From: Rhabdophis nuchalis
Taxonomy: Eukaryota > Chordata > Lepidosauria > Squamata > Natricidae
Direction: 5' to 3'
Assembly: GCA_039707465.1 (NCBI GenBank)
Contig: CM077653.1
Coordinates: 2,727,001-2,791,000, forward strand
DNA length: 64,000 nucleotides
The position numbers and the translations under genes are program-made. Positions 11,301 to 20,630 of this stretch are shown here, in pieces. The notes below the pieces were generated by a model. That model did no database searches. It was given only the letters and a program-made list of their open reading frames with translations, and was not told the origin of the DNA. How positions within the stretch are numbered: position 1 is the first letter of the stretch; each line of letters opens with the position of its first letter.

Positions 11301-14300
11301 AGCGATTCCAGTGTTCCCACTGCTCCAAAAGGTTTGCCACGGAGAGACTGTTGAGGGATCACATGAGAAATCACGGTAAGATGCCACGAGGAAGCTTCCC
11401 CTTCCCCCCCCCCCCTCACTTCTCCTTCCCTCTCCTCTTGGTGAACTTTTCCTTCCCTTATTTTAACACGCCTGCGTGTCTGTTTTCCTGAGCAGTCAAC
11501 CACTACAAGTGCCCGCTCTGTGACATGACCTGCCCTCTGCCCTCCTCACTACGCAACCACATCCGCTTCAGGCACAGCGAGGAGCGGCCTTACAAGTGCA
11601 ACTATTGCGACCACAGGTGAGCCCAGAGGCCAGGTGGGAGATGGCCCTGGGCCGGGTCTCGGGAAGGAGGGCGTTCTCCGTAGCCAAATCCTTCTGCTGA
11701 TTCTTTGCCACTGTCGTAACTCTGAGCAGACTTCTGGTAGGGTTCAGGTAACATTATGGTGAGGTTAGCTGTTGGGCAGTTGTCCCACTCAGAGGGTTTG
11801 TAAAACTACATGCAGATTAACAGAGTTGGAAGGGACCTTGGAGGCCACCTAGTCCAACCCTCCCACCCAAGCAGGAGACCGTCCACCGTTTCTGACAGAT
11901 GGCAATCCAGTCTCTTCTTGAAAGCCTCCAGGGATGAAGCTCCCACAACTTCCGAAGGCAACTTCTGTTCCATTGATTTGATTGCTCTCACTGCCAGAAA
12001 GTTCCTCCTTATTTCCAGGTTGAATCTCCTTGGTCAGTTTCCATACATTATTCCTTGTCTGGCCTTCAGGTGCTTTGGAGAATAGCTTGACCCCCTTCCT
12101 CCTCTCTGGGGAAGCCCCTCAAATATTAGAAGATGCTCTCCTGTCTCTCCTGGTCCTTCTCTTCCCTAGACTAGCCAGGCCCCGTTCCTGCAACCGTTCA
12201 TCGGATGTTTGAGCCTCCAGTCCCCTAAAATCATCCTGGTTGCTCTTCTCTGCCCTCTTTCTAGAATCTCAACCTCTTTTTTATAGTGTGGTGACCAAAA
12301 CTGGAGGCAGTACTCTAGGTGTGGTCTTACTAAAGCTTTACAGAGGGGTGTTAGTACCTCCCTTGATCTTGGTTGTAAGTGGATTGTATCAAGAGTATTT
12401 GCCGTGGTGTGAAATGTCATTGTGATAGGAAGAGACAACTCTGGCCTGCTTTTGGTAATAGCCAGGATGTTAATGGCGACAAACTCGGAGAAGGCAGTGT
12501 GCATTTTATGGCTCCTGATTGCTGCCATCTTACATGGCTCAGCATTGTCCTGTTTGCGCCAGGGTTTAAAACACTCTCTCTGCACGATCCGCCCACAGCT
12601 GTAAGAATCTGATCGATCTACGGAAGCACTTGGACACCCACAGCAGAGAGCCAGCCTACCGCTGTGAGTTCGAAGCCTGCGACTTCAGCGCCCGCTCCCT
12701 CTGCTCCATCAAACTGCACTACAAAAAGGTCCATGAGGTGAGAAGGGGGCGGAGGGCAGTGCCCGAGCAGTGGGGCGCAGTGGAGTGTCTTGAGTTGAAG
12801 GAGAAAAAAGCAGGGTGGGAGGGGGTTACAGAAGCCTTGCAGAACAACTCTGGAGATGCAGCTTGAGAAGGGACATCGGTCTGAACCGCCTCCGTGCAAA
12901 TAACAAGAGAGTTTCCAAAATTTCACTGCTTCTGGGAATTCTGAAGTCCTCCAACGCTCAATTTTTTCCATTTCTTTTTCCTTCCTTTCTTCCTTCCCTT
13001 CTTCTTCTCTTTCTTCTTCTTCCTTCTTTTTTTTCTCCCTCCTCCTTTCTTCTTTCTTCTTTTTTCCTCCTCCTCCTCTTCTTCTTTTTCTTCCTTCTTC
13101 CTTTTTCCTTTTTTCTCCTTCTCCTCCTCCATTCTTCTTTCTTCTTCTTTTTCCCTTCTTCCTTTTTCCCTTTTTTCTCCTCCTCCATTCTTCTTTCTTC
13201 TTTTTCTTCCTTCTTTCTTCTTTTCCTCCTCCTTCCTTCTTCTATCTCCTTCCTTCTTCCTTTTTCTATCTTCTTCTTTTCCTTCTCCTCCTCTTCGTTG
13301 TTGGTTGTGCACAATCAGTCAAATGTTTAGACTTGATGTGGCCCTTGTCTACTTACTCAGACCTTCTCAAGAACCTGGGATAGGGCAAATGTTGCTGTTT
13401 AATAATACTAAAGGCAGCCTGTTATTATTACTACTGTTATTTCCATACTTAGAAATCCAATGTATTATTTACAGAATCCATAGACTTGCTTTGCAAACAG
13501 AGCAGCAAAAACTGGATTCCTTCAAGTTGCAGAGTTTCACCTGCAAGTGGAGGAAATGCCTGTCTAACCATTCCTTTCTTTCTCTCCTCCTCCTCTTCCT
13601 CCAGGGCGATTCAGAGCCCAGGTATAAGTGCCACGTCTGTGACAAATGTTTCACCCGTGGGAACAACCTGACCGTCCACCTGAGGAAGAAGCACCAGTTC
13701 AAGTGGCCATCAGGTCACCCTCGTTTCAGGTACACCAGGGTAGGGCGTGGCTGAAATGCCTGTCGGGGTTCCAAATAACATCCATAATTAAATCAGAGTC
13801 CGAGACAAAGGATTCCTCAAAGTTCCAGTTGATGAAGAAAGCCATGTTGGCCCATCTGGAAAAACCCGAATCTGAAAGCTTCCCGGTTTTCCGCACCCAG
13901 TTGAAAATTCAAGATCTTGCCCCCCCCCCCCCCCTCAACCAGTCCATCCCATGGTCCAATCTCCCCCTGCCATGCTGACGATTCCACCCATCCAATTCCG
14001 GTCAGAGTTGCAGAGGCAAAGGATGACCTTGGCTTTCTAGTCAGAATTTTGTTATGGCTACCTATCATCTAACTCTGTACAATCTCCCCTCCCATTTTCC
14101 CACAATAGTTGGTGGGTTTGGGGCCCTGTTGAGAGGGAATGAGCTTCAGCATACAGGGAGAAACTGACTTGTTGTTAAGCTGCTGGCAGAAGACCCCTTT
14201 CCCCGAAGACCTTCTGCAGATCAGTTTCACTTTCTCACTTCAGCCCAGACGTGAGATTCAGCCGGTTCGGATCGGTTCAGCTGAACCGGTAGTGGAAATC

Positions 14301-14954
14301 GCGGGTTGGCCCACCCTCCTGCCCCAGCTCCTATTTAGTTACGTTTTCAAGTCCGCTTGGAGAAGGGCGGGGTATAAATATAATAAATAAATAAAGTCAT
14401 GCGCCTGTGCGTAAGCTGCATAGGCGCTCACATTTTCGAATGGTCCCCTGCTAATCCCTGCCTCTGCCACCCCACCCAGGTACAAAGAACACGAGGACGG
14501 GTACATGCGCCTCCAGCTGGTGCGCTACGAAAGCGTGGAACTGACGGAGCAGCTGCTGAAGGACCGCGAGAAGCAGGGAGAGTCGCTGGATGACGCAGCC
14601 CAGTGCGTGGTGCTGGCCGGGTCGGAAGGCGGCTTGCAGGGCATCATCCTGGACTCGCCCACGGAGGAGCCGGCGGAGGCCGATTTGCCAGCTCCTCTGC
14701 CCATCGAGAGTTCCGCCCCGCCGCGTGCCGCCGAGTCTCCCGGCTGCGATCCGAGCGCCCCTCCCAGCCCCATCATCCGGGTGGTGAACAGGACCAACGA
14801 GCACGGAGAGAGCGAGACGGTTTACTACGTGATGGCCAACGCCCCCTCCGAGAGCCGGGCAGCTGTGCCTAGCGGGCTCGTTCCAGAGCCAGAGGAGAAC
14901 GTGATGGACAGGCTGCAGAAGACCGCCGAGGAACTGGGCATTCAGATTCTCTGA
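3414..14954 (+). CDS. HINFP: HINFP, histone H4 transcription factor (nine coding exons)
   Basis: Coding exons 3414-3579, 5258-5484, 7861-7972, 10118-10270, 11298-11375, 11496-11616, 12599-12737, 13605-13729 and 14480-14954 all have GT/AG borders and join in frame to 531 codons plus stop, against 517 residues in human. The protein is a chain of C2H2 zinc fingers (first pair C16/C21, then C60/C65), with well-conserved blocks such as [29 protein letters not shown] and [21 protein letters not shown]. The C-terminal 130 or so residues are acidic and variable, ending [14 protein letters not shown]. In mammals HINFP binds the H4 Site II element and drives histone H4 transcription at the G1/S transition with NPAT; that role is taken from the family. 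The start is the first ATG after the exon-2 acceptor and gives [14 protein letters not shown]4 follows in the same direction. Confidence 0.96.
4056..4206. mobile_element. Foldback hAT-type MITE with perfect 8-bp TSD
   Basis: Element 4064-4198, an almost perfect inverted repeat beginning CAGGGGCCTCCAACC and ending GGTTGGAGACCCCTG. It is flanked by CTTTACAT on both sides (4056-4063, 4199-4206). An 8-bp TSD of form nTnnnnAn and CAG-type termini fit hAT transposons. It lies in HINFP intron 2. Confidence 0.85.
4859..5103 (+). mobile_element. BovB-type LINE/SINE 3' tail split by a MITE
   Basis: The tail (TTCGGCGTTTAGTCATGCC, GGCTTTGAAACGGAGATGAG, then GGGAACGACTAGCACATATG) is the same as in the SINE copies at 6972 and 32245. 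It is cut at 4951/5051 by a foldback MITE (4952-5050), so the LINE/SINE copy is the older insertion. Confidence 0.75.
4952..5050. mobile_element. Foldback hAT-type MITE nested in LINE/SINE tail
   Basis: Same family as the 4064 copy, with a shortened left arm. The flanks CTCTAGAT (4944-4951) and CTCTAGAG (5051-5058) agree at 7 of 8 bases. Confidence 0.8.
5258..5484 (+). CDS. HINFP: HINFP exon 3
   Basis: Acceptor CCCTCCCCAG. It encodes [16 protein letters not shown] through [12 protein letters not shown], giving finger 2 and the first half of finger 3. [15 protein letters not shown] is almost unchanged from mammals. Donor GAG|GTGAGA; phase 0. Confidence 0.95.
5773..5876. mobile_element. Foldback hAT-type MITE, second subfamily
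   Basis: Begins CAGGGGTTCCCAAACTTGG and ends CCAAGTTTGGGAACCCCTG. Perfect 8-bp TSD GGCTAGAT (5765-5772, 5877-5884). This is the GACTTGTGG subfamily, also seen at 51824. Confidence 0.85.
5984..6370 (+). mobile_element. Solo LTR, family B
   Basis: About 387 bp beginning TGTCAGGGTTCCAAGTAAC, flanked by the perfect 5-bp repeat CTTCC (5979-5983, 6371-6375). Related copies lie at 13761, 24333 (minus), 31290 and 36065. A TG-start, direct 5-bp duplication and no internal coding region fit a solo LTR. The 3' end has drifted from CA. Confidence 0.7.
6767..6928. repeat. AT-rich imperfect palindrome
   Basis: Two arms of about 55 bp around a (TA)n centre at about 6853. TCTCTAGGGACGC on the left pairs with GCGTCCCTAGAGA on the right, with two mismatches and a 1-base indel in the core. 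Outer flanks AAAATGGTGTTTCCC and GGGCACGCCATTTT are also complementary, apart from an 11-base asymmetry. Confidence 0.85.
6972..7268 (+). mobile_element. tRNA-derived SINE with BovB-like tail (Sauria SINE type)
   Basis: The tRNA-like head has A-box GGTGGCTCAGTGGCTAAG and B-box GCGGTTCGAACCC. A conserved middle follows (GGAGCCACCTTTGGTGGGAA), and the 3' part is shared with the BovB-type tail (ACGTCTTCAGACAGCGC, GAAACGGAGATGAGCACC). This is the layout known for squamate Sauria SINEs. Confidence 0.75.
7460..7779. mobile_element. Foldback MITE carrying a nested minus-strand SINE
   Basis: MITE termini CAGGAGCCTCCAACC (7468) and GGTTGGAGACCCCTG (ends 7771), with perfect TSD CTTTAATG (7460-7467, 7772-7779). 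The middle (about 7509-7753) is a tRNA-derived SINE in reverse, with GGCGCCACCGTGGCTC as its head and GCAATAGCAATAGC as its tail. Confidence 0.8.
7861..7972 (+). CDS. HINFP: HINFP exon 4
   Basis: It begins directly after a run of 16 C's plus AG. It encodes [17 protein letters not shown] and ends VVFCGWK, completing finger 3 and opening finger 4. The donor AAAG|GTTAGA is somewhat off-consensus. Phase 1. Confidence 0.93.
8100..8450 (+). repeat. Duplicated CR1 3' end flanking a (CTTC/CCTG/CCCT)n block
   Basis: The CR1-type string GCTTGGGCAGGGGGTTGGAC, followed by TAGATGACCTGCAAGGTCCC, occurs twice in direct orientation (about 8100-8185 and 8365-8450). Between them lie about 20 CTTC, 9 CCTG and 10 CCCT units. 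The long open frames here are read-through. Confidence 0.85.
8461..8932. mobile_element. Non-autonomous DNA element with about 25-bp inverted ends
   Basis: Begins ACCCTGTTTCCCTGAAAAT and ends TTATTTTCGGGGAAACACAG, which are inverted copies. A second copy lies at 28629-29065. No transposase frame. Superfamily not identified. Confidence 0.65.
8946..9121. repeat. Fragment of the GTCGAGGACT dispersed repeat
   Basis: Ends in AAGTCGAGGACTGCCTG and includes TTACAACAGCCCTGGAAAAA. Longer relatives lie at 15960, 33400, 56939 and 59690, sharing the CTTAACAAC and GACCGTTGCA motifs. Probably a DNA transposon relic. Confidence 0.55.
9399..9972. mobile_element. Rearranged pair of foldback MITE copies
   Basis: A full foldback copy occupies 9399-9519, and extra half copies follow at 9877-9972. 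The outermost flanks CATTAAAA (9391-9398) and CATTAATA (9973-9980) match at 7 of 8 bases. The string AAGGTTCCTCAAA occurs just outside both ends. A CR1-like tail (GGACTAGAAGACCTGCAAAG) directly follows the first copy. Confidence 0.55.
10118..10270 (+). CDS. HINFP: HINFP exon 5
   Basis: Acceptor TTTGTTCCAG. It encodes [19 protein letters not shown], then [19 protein letters not shown] and [10 protein letters not shown]. Donor GAGC|GTGAGT; phase 1. Confidence 0.95.
10868..11075 (+). repeat. Purine-rich minisatellite, about two long units
   Basis: The unit contains GTAGAGAAGGGAAGGACGAC, AGAGGGAAGAAAGGAGGGAG and GGGGGAGGAGAGAAGGAG. The same unit is tandem at 52310-52700 in ABCG4 intron 13. The strand is almost pure purine. 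Confidence 0.85.
11298..11375 (+). CDS. HINFP: HINFP exon 6
   Basis: Acceptor GCTTCACAG. It encodes [19 protein letters not shown] then RDHMRNH, one complete C2H2 finger. Donor CACG|GTAAGA; phase 1. Confidence 0.95.
11496..11616 (+). CDS. HINFP: HINFP exon 7
   Basis: Acceptor TTCCTGAGCAG. It encodes [35 protein letters not shown] and NYCDH, one finger plus the start of the next. The HSEERPYKC linker is the classic inter-finger TGEKP-type join. Donor CACAG|GTGAGC; phase 2. Confidence 0.95.
11810..12585 (-). pseudogene. CR1-type LINE 3' end, minus strand, decayed
   Basis: Reading the minus strand, a frame includes [20 protein letters not shown] and [15 protein letters not shown], the conserved CR1 reverse-transcriptase C-terminal block. 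A long CR1 3' UTR then ends near AGAGTTGGAAGGGACCTTGG on the plus strand. It lies in HINFP intron 7 and is antisense to the gene. Similar minus-strand ends lie at 34700-35090 and 51070-51475. Confidence 0.8.
12599..12737 (+). CDS. HINFP: HINFP exon 8
   Basis: Acceptor CCGCCCACAG. It encodes [20 protein letters not shown], then [15 protein letters not shown] and HYKKVHE. Donor GAG|GTGAGA; phase 0. Confidence 0.95.
12960..13290 (+). repeat. Polypyrimidine (TTC/TCC)n tract
   Basis: About 330 bp of nearly pure C/T in HINFP intron 8, starting about 220 bp after the exon-8 donor. The Leu/Phe/Ser and Lys/Glu/Arg frames on either strand are artefacts. Confidence 0.95.
13605..13729 (+). CDS. HINFP: HINFP exon 9
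   Basis: Acceptor CTTCCTCCAG. It encodes [34 protein letters not shown] and PSGHPRF, holding the last finger. Donor TTTCAG|GTACAC splits an Arg codon; phase 2. Confidence 0.95.
13761..14110 (+). mobile_element. Solo LTR family B, 3' end lost
   Basis: Begins TGTCGGGGTTCCAAATAAC and stays similar to the 36065 copy as far as CCCATTTTCCCACAATAG (about 14110), after which similarity stops. It starts 31 bp after the exon-9 donor. Confidence 0.65.
14480..14954 (+). CDS. HINFP: HINFP exon 10 (last coding exon)
   Basis: Acceptor CCCACCCAG. It encodes [20 protein letters not shown] followed by an acidic, Pro/Ser-rich tail with the conserved [20 protein letters not shown] block, and stops at 14952-14954. 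GC-rich relative to the introns. Confidence 0.95.
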
Positions 14955-15109
14955 GCCGCCTCCTCCTCCTCCTCCTCCTGCGCGGCCTCCCGGGCCCGTT
15001 TCCACCCTGGTTGGACCTTCTGAATTTGCCAGCGCAAATCGGGACTGCTCGCCAAAATGGACTTTCTTGAAATGGAGGGGAGAGCTGGATGAAAGGCTTC
15101 CCGCAAGAG

Positions 15110-15151
<42 letters not shown>

Positions 15152-15915
15152 CCTTTGTTGGCTGCGTTCAACCTGAGGTCTGGTTTGTCCACCTCTCAAG
15201 TCAGGGGTGATCTGATAAGGGAAGCCATCTTTCAGGCAGTTCCTCGGGAAAGGGACGGACTTGAGACGGGAACTTTGGGGGTTGGGTCAGAGCTCTTCCT
15301 CCGGAGCCTCCTGACCACACGGCGTCTACCTGTCCGAATCGGAAGAGCCGGCCATTCCAAGAAACCGACTTCACCACCCTCGGAAGCCTCTTGATGTCCC
15401 TCCTGCTCAGCCCCACAACTTGGGGCTGTGCAGACTCTTTAAAATCTCCGTCCCTTCGGTTGGTTTGCCCACCCACCCCCCTCTGTTCTTCGCAGCCCCC
15501 ACCCCCCTCGCAAGCCGTGAGCCGTCCCTCCTCAGTCGGGGGGGGGCCTTCTGCCCCCGAGCATCCCCCACGGGCTGACTTGGGGGGCCCTTCTCCTGCG
15601 TCACGGGCCTCTATTCCCAGGGTGCGTGTGACGAGCCCATTGTCCTGACTATTGCTCCATCGTCCACGGCTGCTTTGCCTTGGCAGAACCCCTCCCTCCG
15701 TTGCCTTCGGGGCAGGGAAGTCGTGAGGCAGCGGTTTCCTTCCCACAGTCCTCACAGAGCCAGAGGTTGTGTTGCAACCCCCCTCCTGCGTCACAAGGAA
15801 TCCGAGCCAGAACAAAAGAGGGAGTTAATTCTTGCCAGGGGGCAGTCTCCCATGTTGGGATCACTAAGTTTACGTTGTATTGACCTTCAGAATTAAAGCC
15901 ACACCAACAAAGCCC
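14955..15915 (+). other. HINFP: HINFP 3' UTR
   Basis: GC-rich sequence after the stop with no frame conserved elsewhere. It includes a (CA)n tract at 15112-15150. The only convincing cleavage signal is ATTAAA at 15892-15897, giving a 3' UTR of roughly 950 bases. The exact end is inferred. Confidence 0.55.
15892..15897 (+). terminator. HINFP: Probable HINFP poly(A) signal ATTAAA
   Basis: ATTAAA is the most common variant of AATAAA. A T/G-rich stretch (GGTTTTGTGTCG) follows about 20 bases later, as expected for a downstream element. Confidence 0.5.
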
Positions 15916-15959
15916 AGGTTTTGTGTCGTACAATCTCCCTCGTGCGGGCAGCCCTCCAC

Positions 15960-16370
15960 TCGCCAAGCTTCATTTAGTGGCCGTTGGAAGTTGCAACAGC
16001 ACTGAAAAAAGAAAGAAAGAGAGAGACTTAACGACCGTCTTTCACACAACGGTTGCAGCATTTCCCACGTTCCCTTGACCAAATCGAGATGCTTGGCAAC
16101 TGACTCACACTTACGACGGTTGCAGCGTCCCCAGGGGTGTGTGTGTGTGTGTGTCCCGCGATCCCCTTTGGAGACCTTCTGGCCTGCAAAGTCCAGCGGG
16201 TAGCCCGATCTGCTTCACAACCTTGTCGGCAGCTTTTTAACTATTTGCAGGGATTCGCTTCACAACTGTGGCACGAGAAATCGTAAAACGGGGAAAAGCT
16301 CCACTTAACAAACATCTCTCCAAACCACAGAAAGTTTGCGCCCAGTTGGGGTCGTAAGGCGAGGACTGCC
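15960..16370. repeat. GTCGAGGACT-family dispersed repeat
   Basis: Contains CATTTAGTGGCCGTTGGAAG, TTACGACGGTTGCAGCGTCC and ends GTAAGGCGAGGACTGCCTG. These motifs recur at 33400, 56939 and 59690. A short (GT)n lies at 16136-16154. Confidence 0.6.
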
Positions 16371-17510
16371 TGCAATCTTTTAAGTTTCCCCTGGTCAGGT
16401 CGGACTTGGGCAACGGATGGGCCAGTTGATGGCGAATCTTTTTCGCCTCGGGCATTAGCATGCGCGCTATCACGCGGGCTGCATGGCCACCCCATAAAGT
16501 AATGCCCCCTGCACCGTGCCCCCTGCTCATGTGACACACACACACACACACGGGGCACATGCGCACGCAGCTTTCTTGGAGCCTGGGGAGGGTGAAAACA
16601 GCCCCCCCGCCCCCCCCGTAGGTCCTCTGGAAGCTGGAAATGACCCGTTTTCTGACTTATGGTTTGCATGTTGGGCCGTTTTGTGCCCTGCGGAGGCTTC
16701 AGGGGAGGGTGAAAAACAGCCAAAAAATGAAGGCCGAAATCAGCTGGCCAGCGCACGCATGGTGCGCGGTGGAGCGGACAGGGAAGGCCTCGCACGCCCT
16801 AAGAAATGGCTCAGCGTGCCATAGATTCGCCATCCTCCCTGGGATAGGCAGAGAAACCAGCCATCCAGCATAGAATTTATTTTGGGAGAAACCTCAGAGA
16901 ATAGTTTGGACCGATGCCCGGCTTGTGAAGCAGGAAGGCATCGGAGCTGGCAAAGCGGTCAGTTAGCCTGGCGAGTCAACGTTGGCTACTTGAACTCTGT
17001 TGAACTTCACTCGATTATGCAGAGGTCGTGAGCTTCCTCCTCTTCTCGGGCCCGGGTATTTCATAATTCCTGAGCCCCCCCCCCCCCCAGCCTTCCAGCC
17101 AGTGCCTCGGAGATAAGATCCCTGCCTCCTTAATGGCCTTAAAAGTCACCATCCTTCCTGATGGCTACACTGATAAAACTCCCACCTTTCTTGCTTGAGG
17201 GTCCTGGGTCTTCCCTGAACCTGGTTGGTTCCTCACAGGCATTTTGTGATCCAAACTAGGTAACCTCAGATATTGGTAGCTCACCAGATAGCTCACAGTC
17301 TGGATTCACATTTCTGGAATCGCTTAAGTCCTTTCTCTCTCTCTCTCTCTGGGGTTTGAGCACAGGGCCCGTTGCCTGAAAAATGCGGGTCGTATTGGCC
17401 TGCAGCCTGTTGCAAAACCCACAGCTGTTTGGACCTGCGCGGATTCCGTATCGAAAAACTGCCTACTGGACTGCCTTTGGCTGTGGAGATGTACAACTAT
17501 CTATCAGGAT
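16371..17510. other. Intergenic, nothing recognised
   Basis: Between HINFP and ABCG4. It holds small CA and CT tracts, and no frame, RNA gene or named repeat that I can support. Confidence 0.4.
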
Positions 17511-17544
17511 GCTTTGGTTTATATATATATATAACCTGGTTTTA

Positions 17545-17688
17545 TATATATATATTTCTCTTGACATTTATTTAAAGGGAATCAACAACTGACAGTTGCT
17601 GAAAAACCAGTATATATATATACTGGTTTTTCAGCAACTGTCAGTTGTTGATTCCCTTTAAATAAATGTCAAGAGAAATATATATATA
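17545..17688. repeat. Perfect 144-bp palindrome (72-bp arms)
   Basis: Every base from 17545 to 17616 pairs with its partner in 17617-17688. The arm holds TTTCTCTTGACATTTATTTA, AAGGGAATCAACAACTGACA and GTTGCTGAAAAACCAG, and the centre is TATATATATA. A third, direct copy of the arm (one or two changes) lies at about 17893-17957. Confidence 0.97.
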
Positions 17689-17696
17689 CAGCTGAT

Positions 17697-17830
17697 GCAA
17701 TAAGGGGAACCGGCTTGGCTAAAGTGCTAGACTCTTTGCCTAGCATGCAACACAGCCCCGGTTCGAATCCCAGTAAGGGGTATGGCCAGCTGATGAGAGC
17801 TAATAAGCTCGAAATAGATCTATCCTGGTC
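17697..17830 (+). mobile_element. tRNA-like SINE head
   Basis: GGCTTGGCTAAAGTGCTAGA and CCCCGGTTCGAATCCCAGTA match A and B boxes at tRNA spacing. A non-tRNA body (GATGAGAGCTAATAAGCTCG) follows. There is no good acceptor stem, so this is a SINE rather than a tRNA gene. It sits between the palindrome and the extra arm copy. Confidence 0.6.
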
Positions 17831-17868
17831 TCTCTCTAATTTAATATATTGATCAGCTCATAAAACTA

Positions 17869-17902
<34 letters not shown>

Positions 17903-18005
17903 TTCTCTTGACATTTATTTAAAGGGAATCAACAACTGACGGTTCTTGAAAAACCAGGATTAGCTTAACGGAGGCAATGCAGTAAAACCGGTCATTCTCA
18001 AATCT

Positions 18006-18320
18006 TTTTCTTCACCTGGGACCAGGGGTGAAATCCAGCCGGTTCTGGAGAACCGGTAGTGGAAATTTGGAGTAGTTCGGAGAACCGGCAAATGCCACCT
18101 CTGGCTGGCCTCAGAGGGGGGAGGGAATGGGGATTTTGCAATACCCCTGTTGTAGCGTGTGGTTTACTGCAGTGGGTTCTCAATCTGGGGTCCCCAGACC
18201 CCCATGGGGAGAGGGAGACTGATATCATCAAAGAGGGTCAGCGAAGGCTTGAAGAAATGTTATGCTTAAAGAATTTAGCCTTGGGGGTCCGTAGTGAAGA
18301 ATAGATTGAGAATTACTGGT
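18006..18320. mobile_element. Two adjoining hAT-type MITE fragments
   Basis: The first (18006-18150) begins CAGGGGTGAAATCCAGCCGG and holds a single copy of the segment that became the 41-bp minisatellite elsewhere (GAATGGGGATTTTGCAATAC). The second (about 18170-18320) has ends CAGTGGGTTCTCAAT and ATTGAGAATTACTG. Confidence 0.65.
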
Positions 18321-19589
18321 TTTAACTGCATTACCTCCATTAACCTAAACCTGCTTGTTTTCCCCAGCAACCATAAGATATTTGTTTATACCCTTTAAAA
18401 GAACGGGAATAAACAGAAAAGGGGAGAAATGAACCAAAGAAAATGCAAATATTATGATAGAAATGCATACGTTGTCAAAGAAAAAAAGAAGAGGAGGGGA
18501 AACCATTTAGAAAGTTCTTTTAAACAATAAATTTCAATTTCAAGCAGAGCAGATCAACCTGTGTTGCTGGTTGAAATGACCCGATTAACATATGGAGTTC
18601 TTTGAAAGAGTGGGTTTTTTTTTTTTAATGGATCACACCAAATCCATCCCTTTTGGCCCATAAGTTCTATTCTTGGTCTAGGTAGGAAATCCCTCCCCCG
18701 GCCACGAGGGGACCCAGAAATCCGGTTGAAATGGCCTGAGCTTCCTGGCATCTCTTCCTCGTCTTTCCCTCCACCTCTTCTCTCTCTCTCTCTCCCTCTC
18801 TCTCTCGCTGGATCTCTTCCTTTTTCCTCCCACGCCCTCCACCGGCTGGCAGGCAGCCTGTCCTTTCAGCACTGGTCCCTGTCCATCACAATCCGGATTC
18901 AAGGCTCAACGAAGTCCCAATAACAAGCGAGCCGCTTCCTCTCCACACACACCCACCCCTCCAACTCACATGGAATCAGGGCTCCAGTTTGACACAGGTT
19001 CCCTGCAGGTGTGGTCCAAAGAATACAAACTGGGGCCGCAAGAGCCCTGTGGAAGCCCCCCTTGGCTTTGGGGTATCCCTGTTGGGGGCTGTTGGGTCAT
19101 GGCCTTGACTTTCCTTCACCCCAAGCTTTTCAAGGCCGCCTCCTCCCTCCTCCCCCCACGACTGGGAAACACCTGGATTAAAGCAATGACCTCAGGTTGC
19201 TCACCTGGGGCGAATTGGTTCTTGTCCTTCTGCCCTACAGGTGGGGCCACTGTGCCAGGGAAAAGGACGGGCCCAGATTCCGAGCCCAACATAATTATAG
19301 GGTGCGTGAGATCGACCTTTGCATGCCGAACGGGCCTAATGAGATCATCACACCCCTGTCCAAACCGGTGACTGCATGATACAGTTACAGGCGAGGAGAA
19401 AGGTAGGCATGACTCGCTTCCCTGGGCCCCCTCCCCAATCACTTTGGGAATTCACCATCGCTAGAAGTCCCCCAAACGCCCCTTGAGTTTGGACCCCCTC
19501 TCCCCAAGCATCCCTCCAGGCAATGGGGAAACCAAGGCACCGCGGGGACTAGGAACTTAGTGGGTCGTTTCGGTGGGCTCCTTGGGCCA
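18321..19589. other. Intergenic, upstream of ABCG4
   Basis: No repeat or gene recognised apart from a short (TC)n at about 18779-18805. May hold distal ABCG4 promoter sequence. Confidence 0.4.
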
Positions 19590-20420
19590 GTTAGCTCCCC
19601 TCCTCTTCCTCCGGCAGAGCGAGAGGAGGGTCTTTTTCCCGGCAGGCGACTGTCGCTCGAGACCCCCCCCCCCATCCCCTCTCCCCTCCCACCCCCCCCC
19701 CCCCCCGGAGAGCAGCATCCGCGGATCCTTTCACTGCAAGCGCGGCGGAGCGCAGCCGGCCCAGCCCTTTCGCTCTGCTTGCGGGCGGAACGGAGCGCCG
19801 CGGAGCCGCCGAAAGCAGCAGCCGGCTGCGGCTGGGCCAGGAGCGTCCGCTGGCAGGGCTCGTGCAGGGCGGCTCTCCGGCCCCCTCCCCACCTGCGCCA
19901 GCCCGGCCAGCCTCGGGGATGGGGAAGGAGGAGGAGGAGGACGAAGAGGCCGGTTGCAGGCGCTGAATCCGCCTCTTGCGCCCGGCTCGGGGGTCCCCGC
20001 AGGAGGAGAGCCGCTGCCTAGCCTCGCCCGCTCGGATGCCCACGCCCGAGGAGCGGAGCTAGAGGTCGGCTGCAGGGGCCACGGCGGCGAGGCGCCCCCC
20101 GCCCAGGCCGGGGGCCGAGCAGCGGGGAAGGTGAGGACGGCCAGAGGTGAGGCTCGCTCAGCAGCAGCAACGGAGGGACCGAAGCCCCCTCCCCTTCGCC
20201 CGGGAATCGGGGGGTGGCAGGGAGGGGAGGGGGGAGGGCGCCCCGCGGGGGAGGGGTCCACAAACTTTGGGGCATCCTTCCCCTCCCAGGGGGACCCGGC
20301 GGGGGGCGTAGGTGGGGGCGTCTGCGCAATTTGCGGGCAGGGCTTCCCCCGCGGGGCAGGGTCTCCGCACATCGGGGGAGGGGAGGGGCAGGAGGTCTGG
20401 GGGAGCGTGGCATGCCAAGT
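19590..20420 (+). promoter_or_regulatory. ABCG4: CpG-island promoter and probable exon 1 of ABCG4
   Basis: Dense CpG over about 800 bp, with runs of C at 19664-19705 able to form G-quadruplex/i-motif structures. ABCG4's first coding exon starts with an acceptor and a ten-base leader, so an untranslated exon must lie upstream. The best donor in the island is GGGGAAG|GTGAGG (GT at 20131), which would make intron 1 about 7.4 kb. The 562-residue frame through this region runs on into microsatellites and is not a gene. Confidence 0.7.
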
Positions 20421-20559
20421 TGCTCCAGATGGTGTGGTGCCCCCATTTGCTAGAGGTCCAGGCATGGCAGAAAGGCGGGTGTGTTTCTCTCCCTATCTTA
20501 AGACTAATTGGGGCAGGTTTGATACCTTCAGGAATTCCTCTGCTTTGTTTTCAAGGAAG

Positions 20560-20566
20560 CCATTTT

Positions 20567-20630
<64 letters not shown>

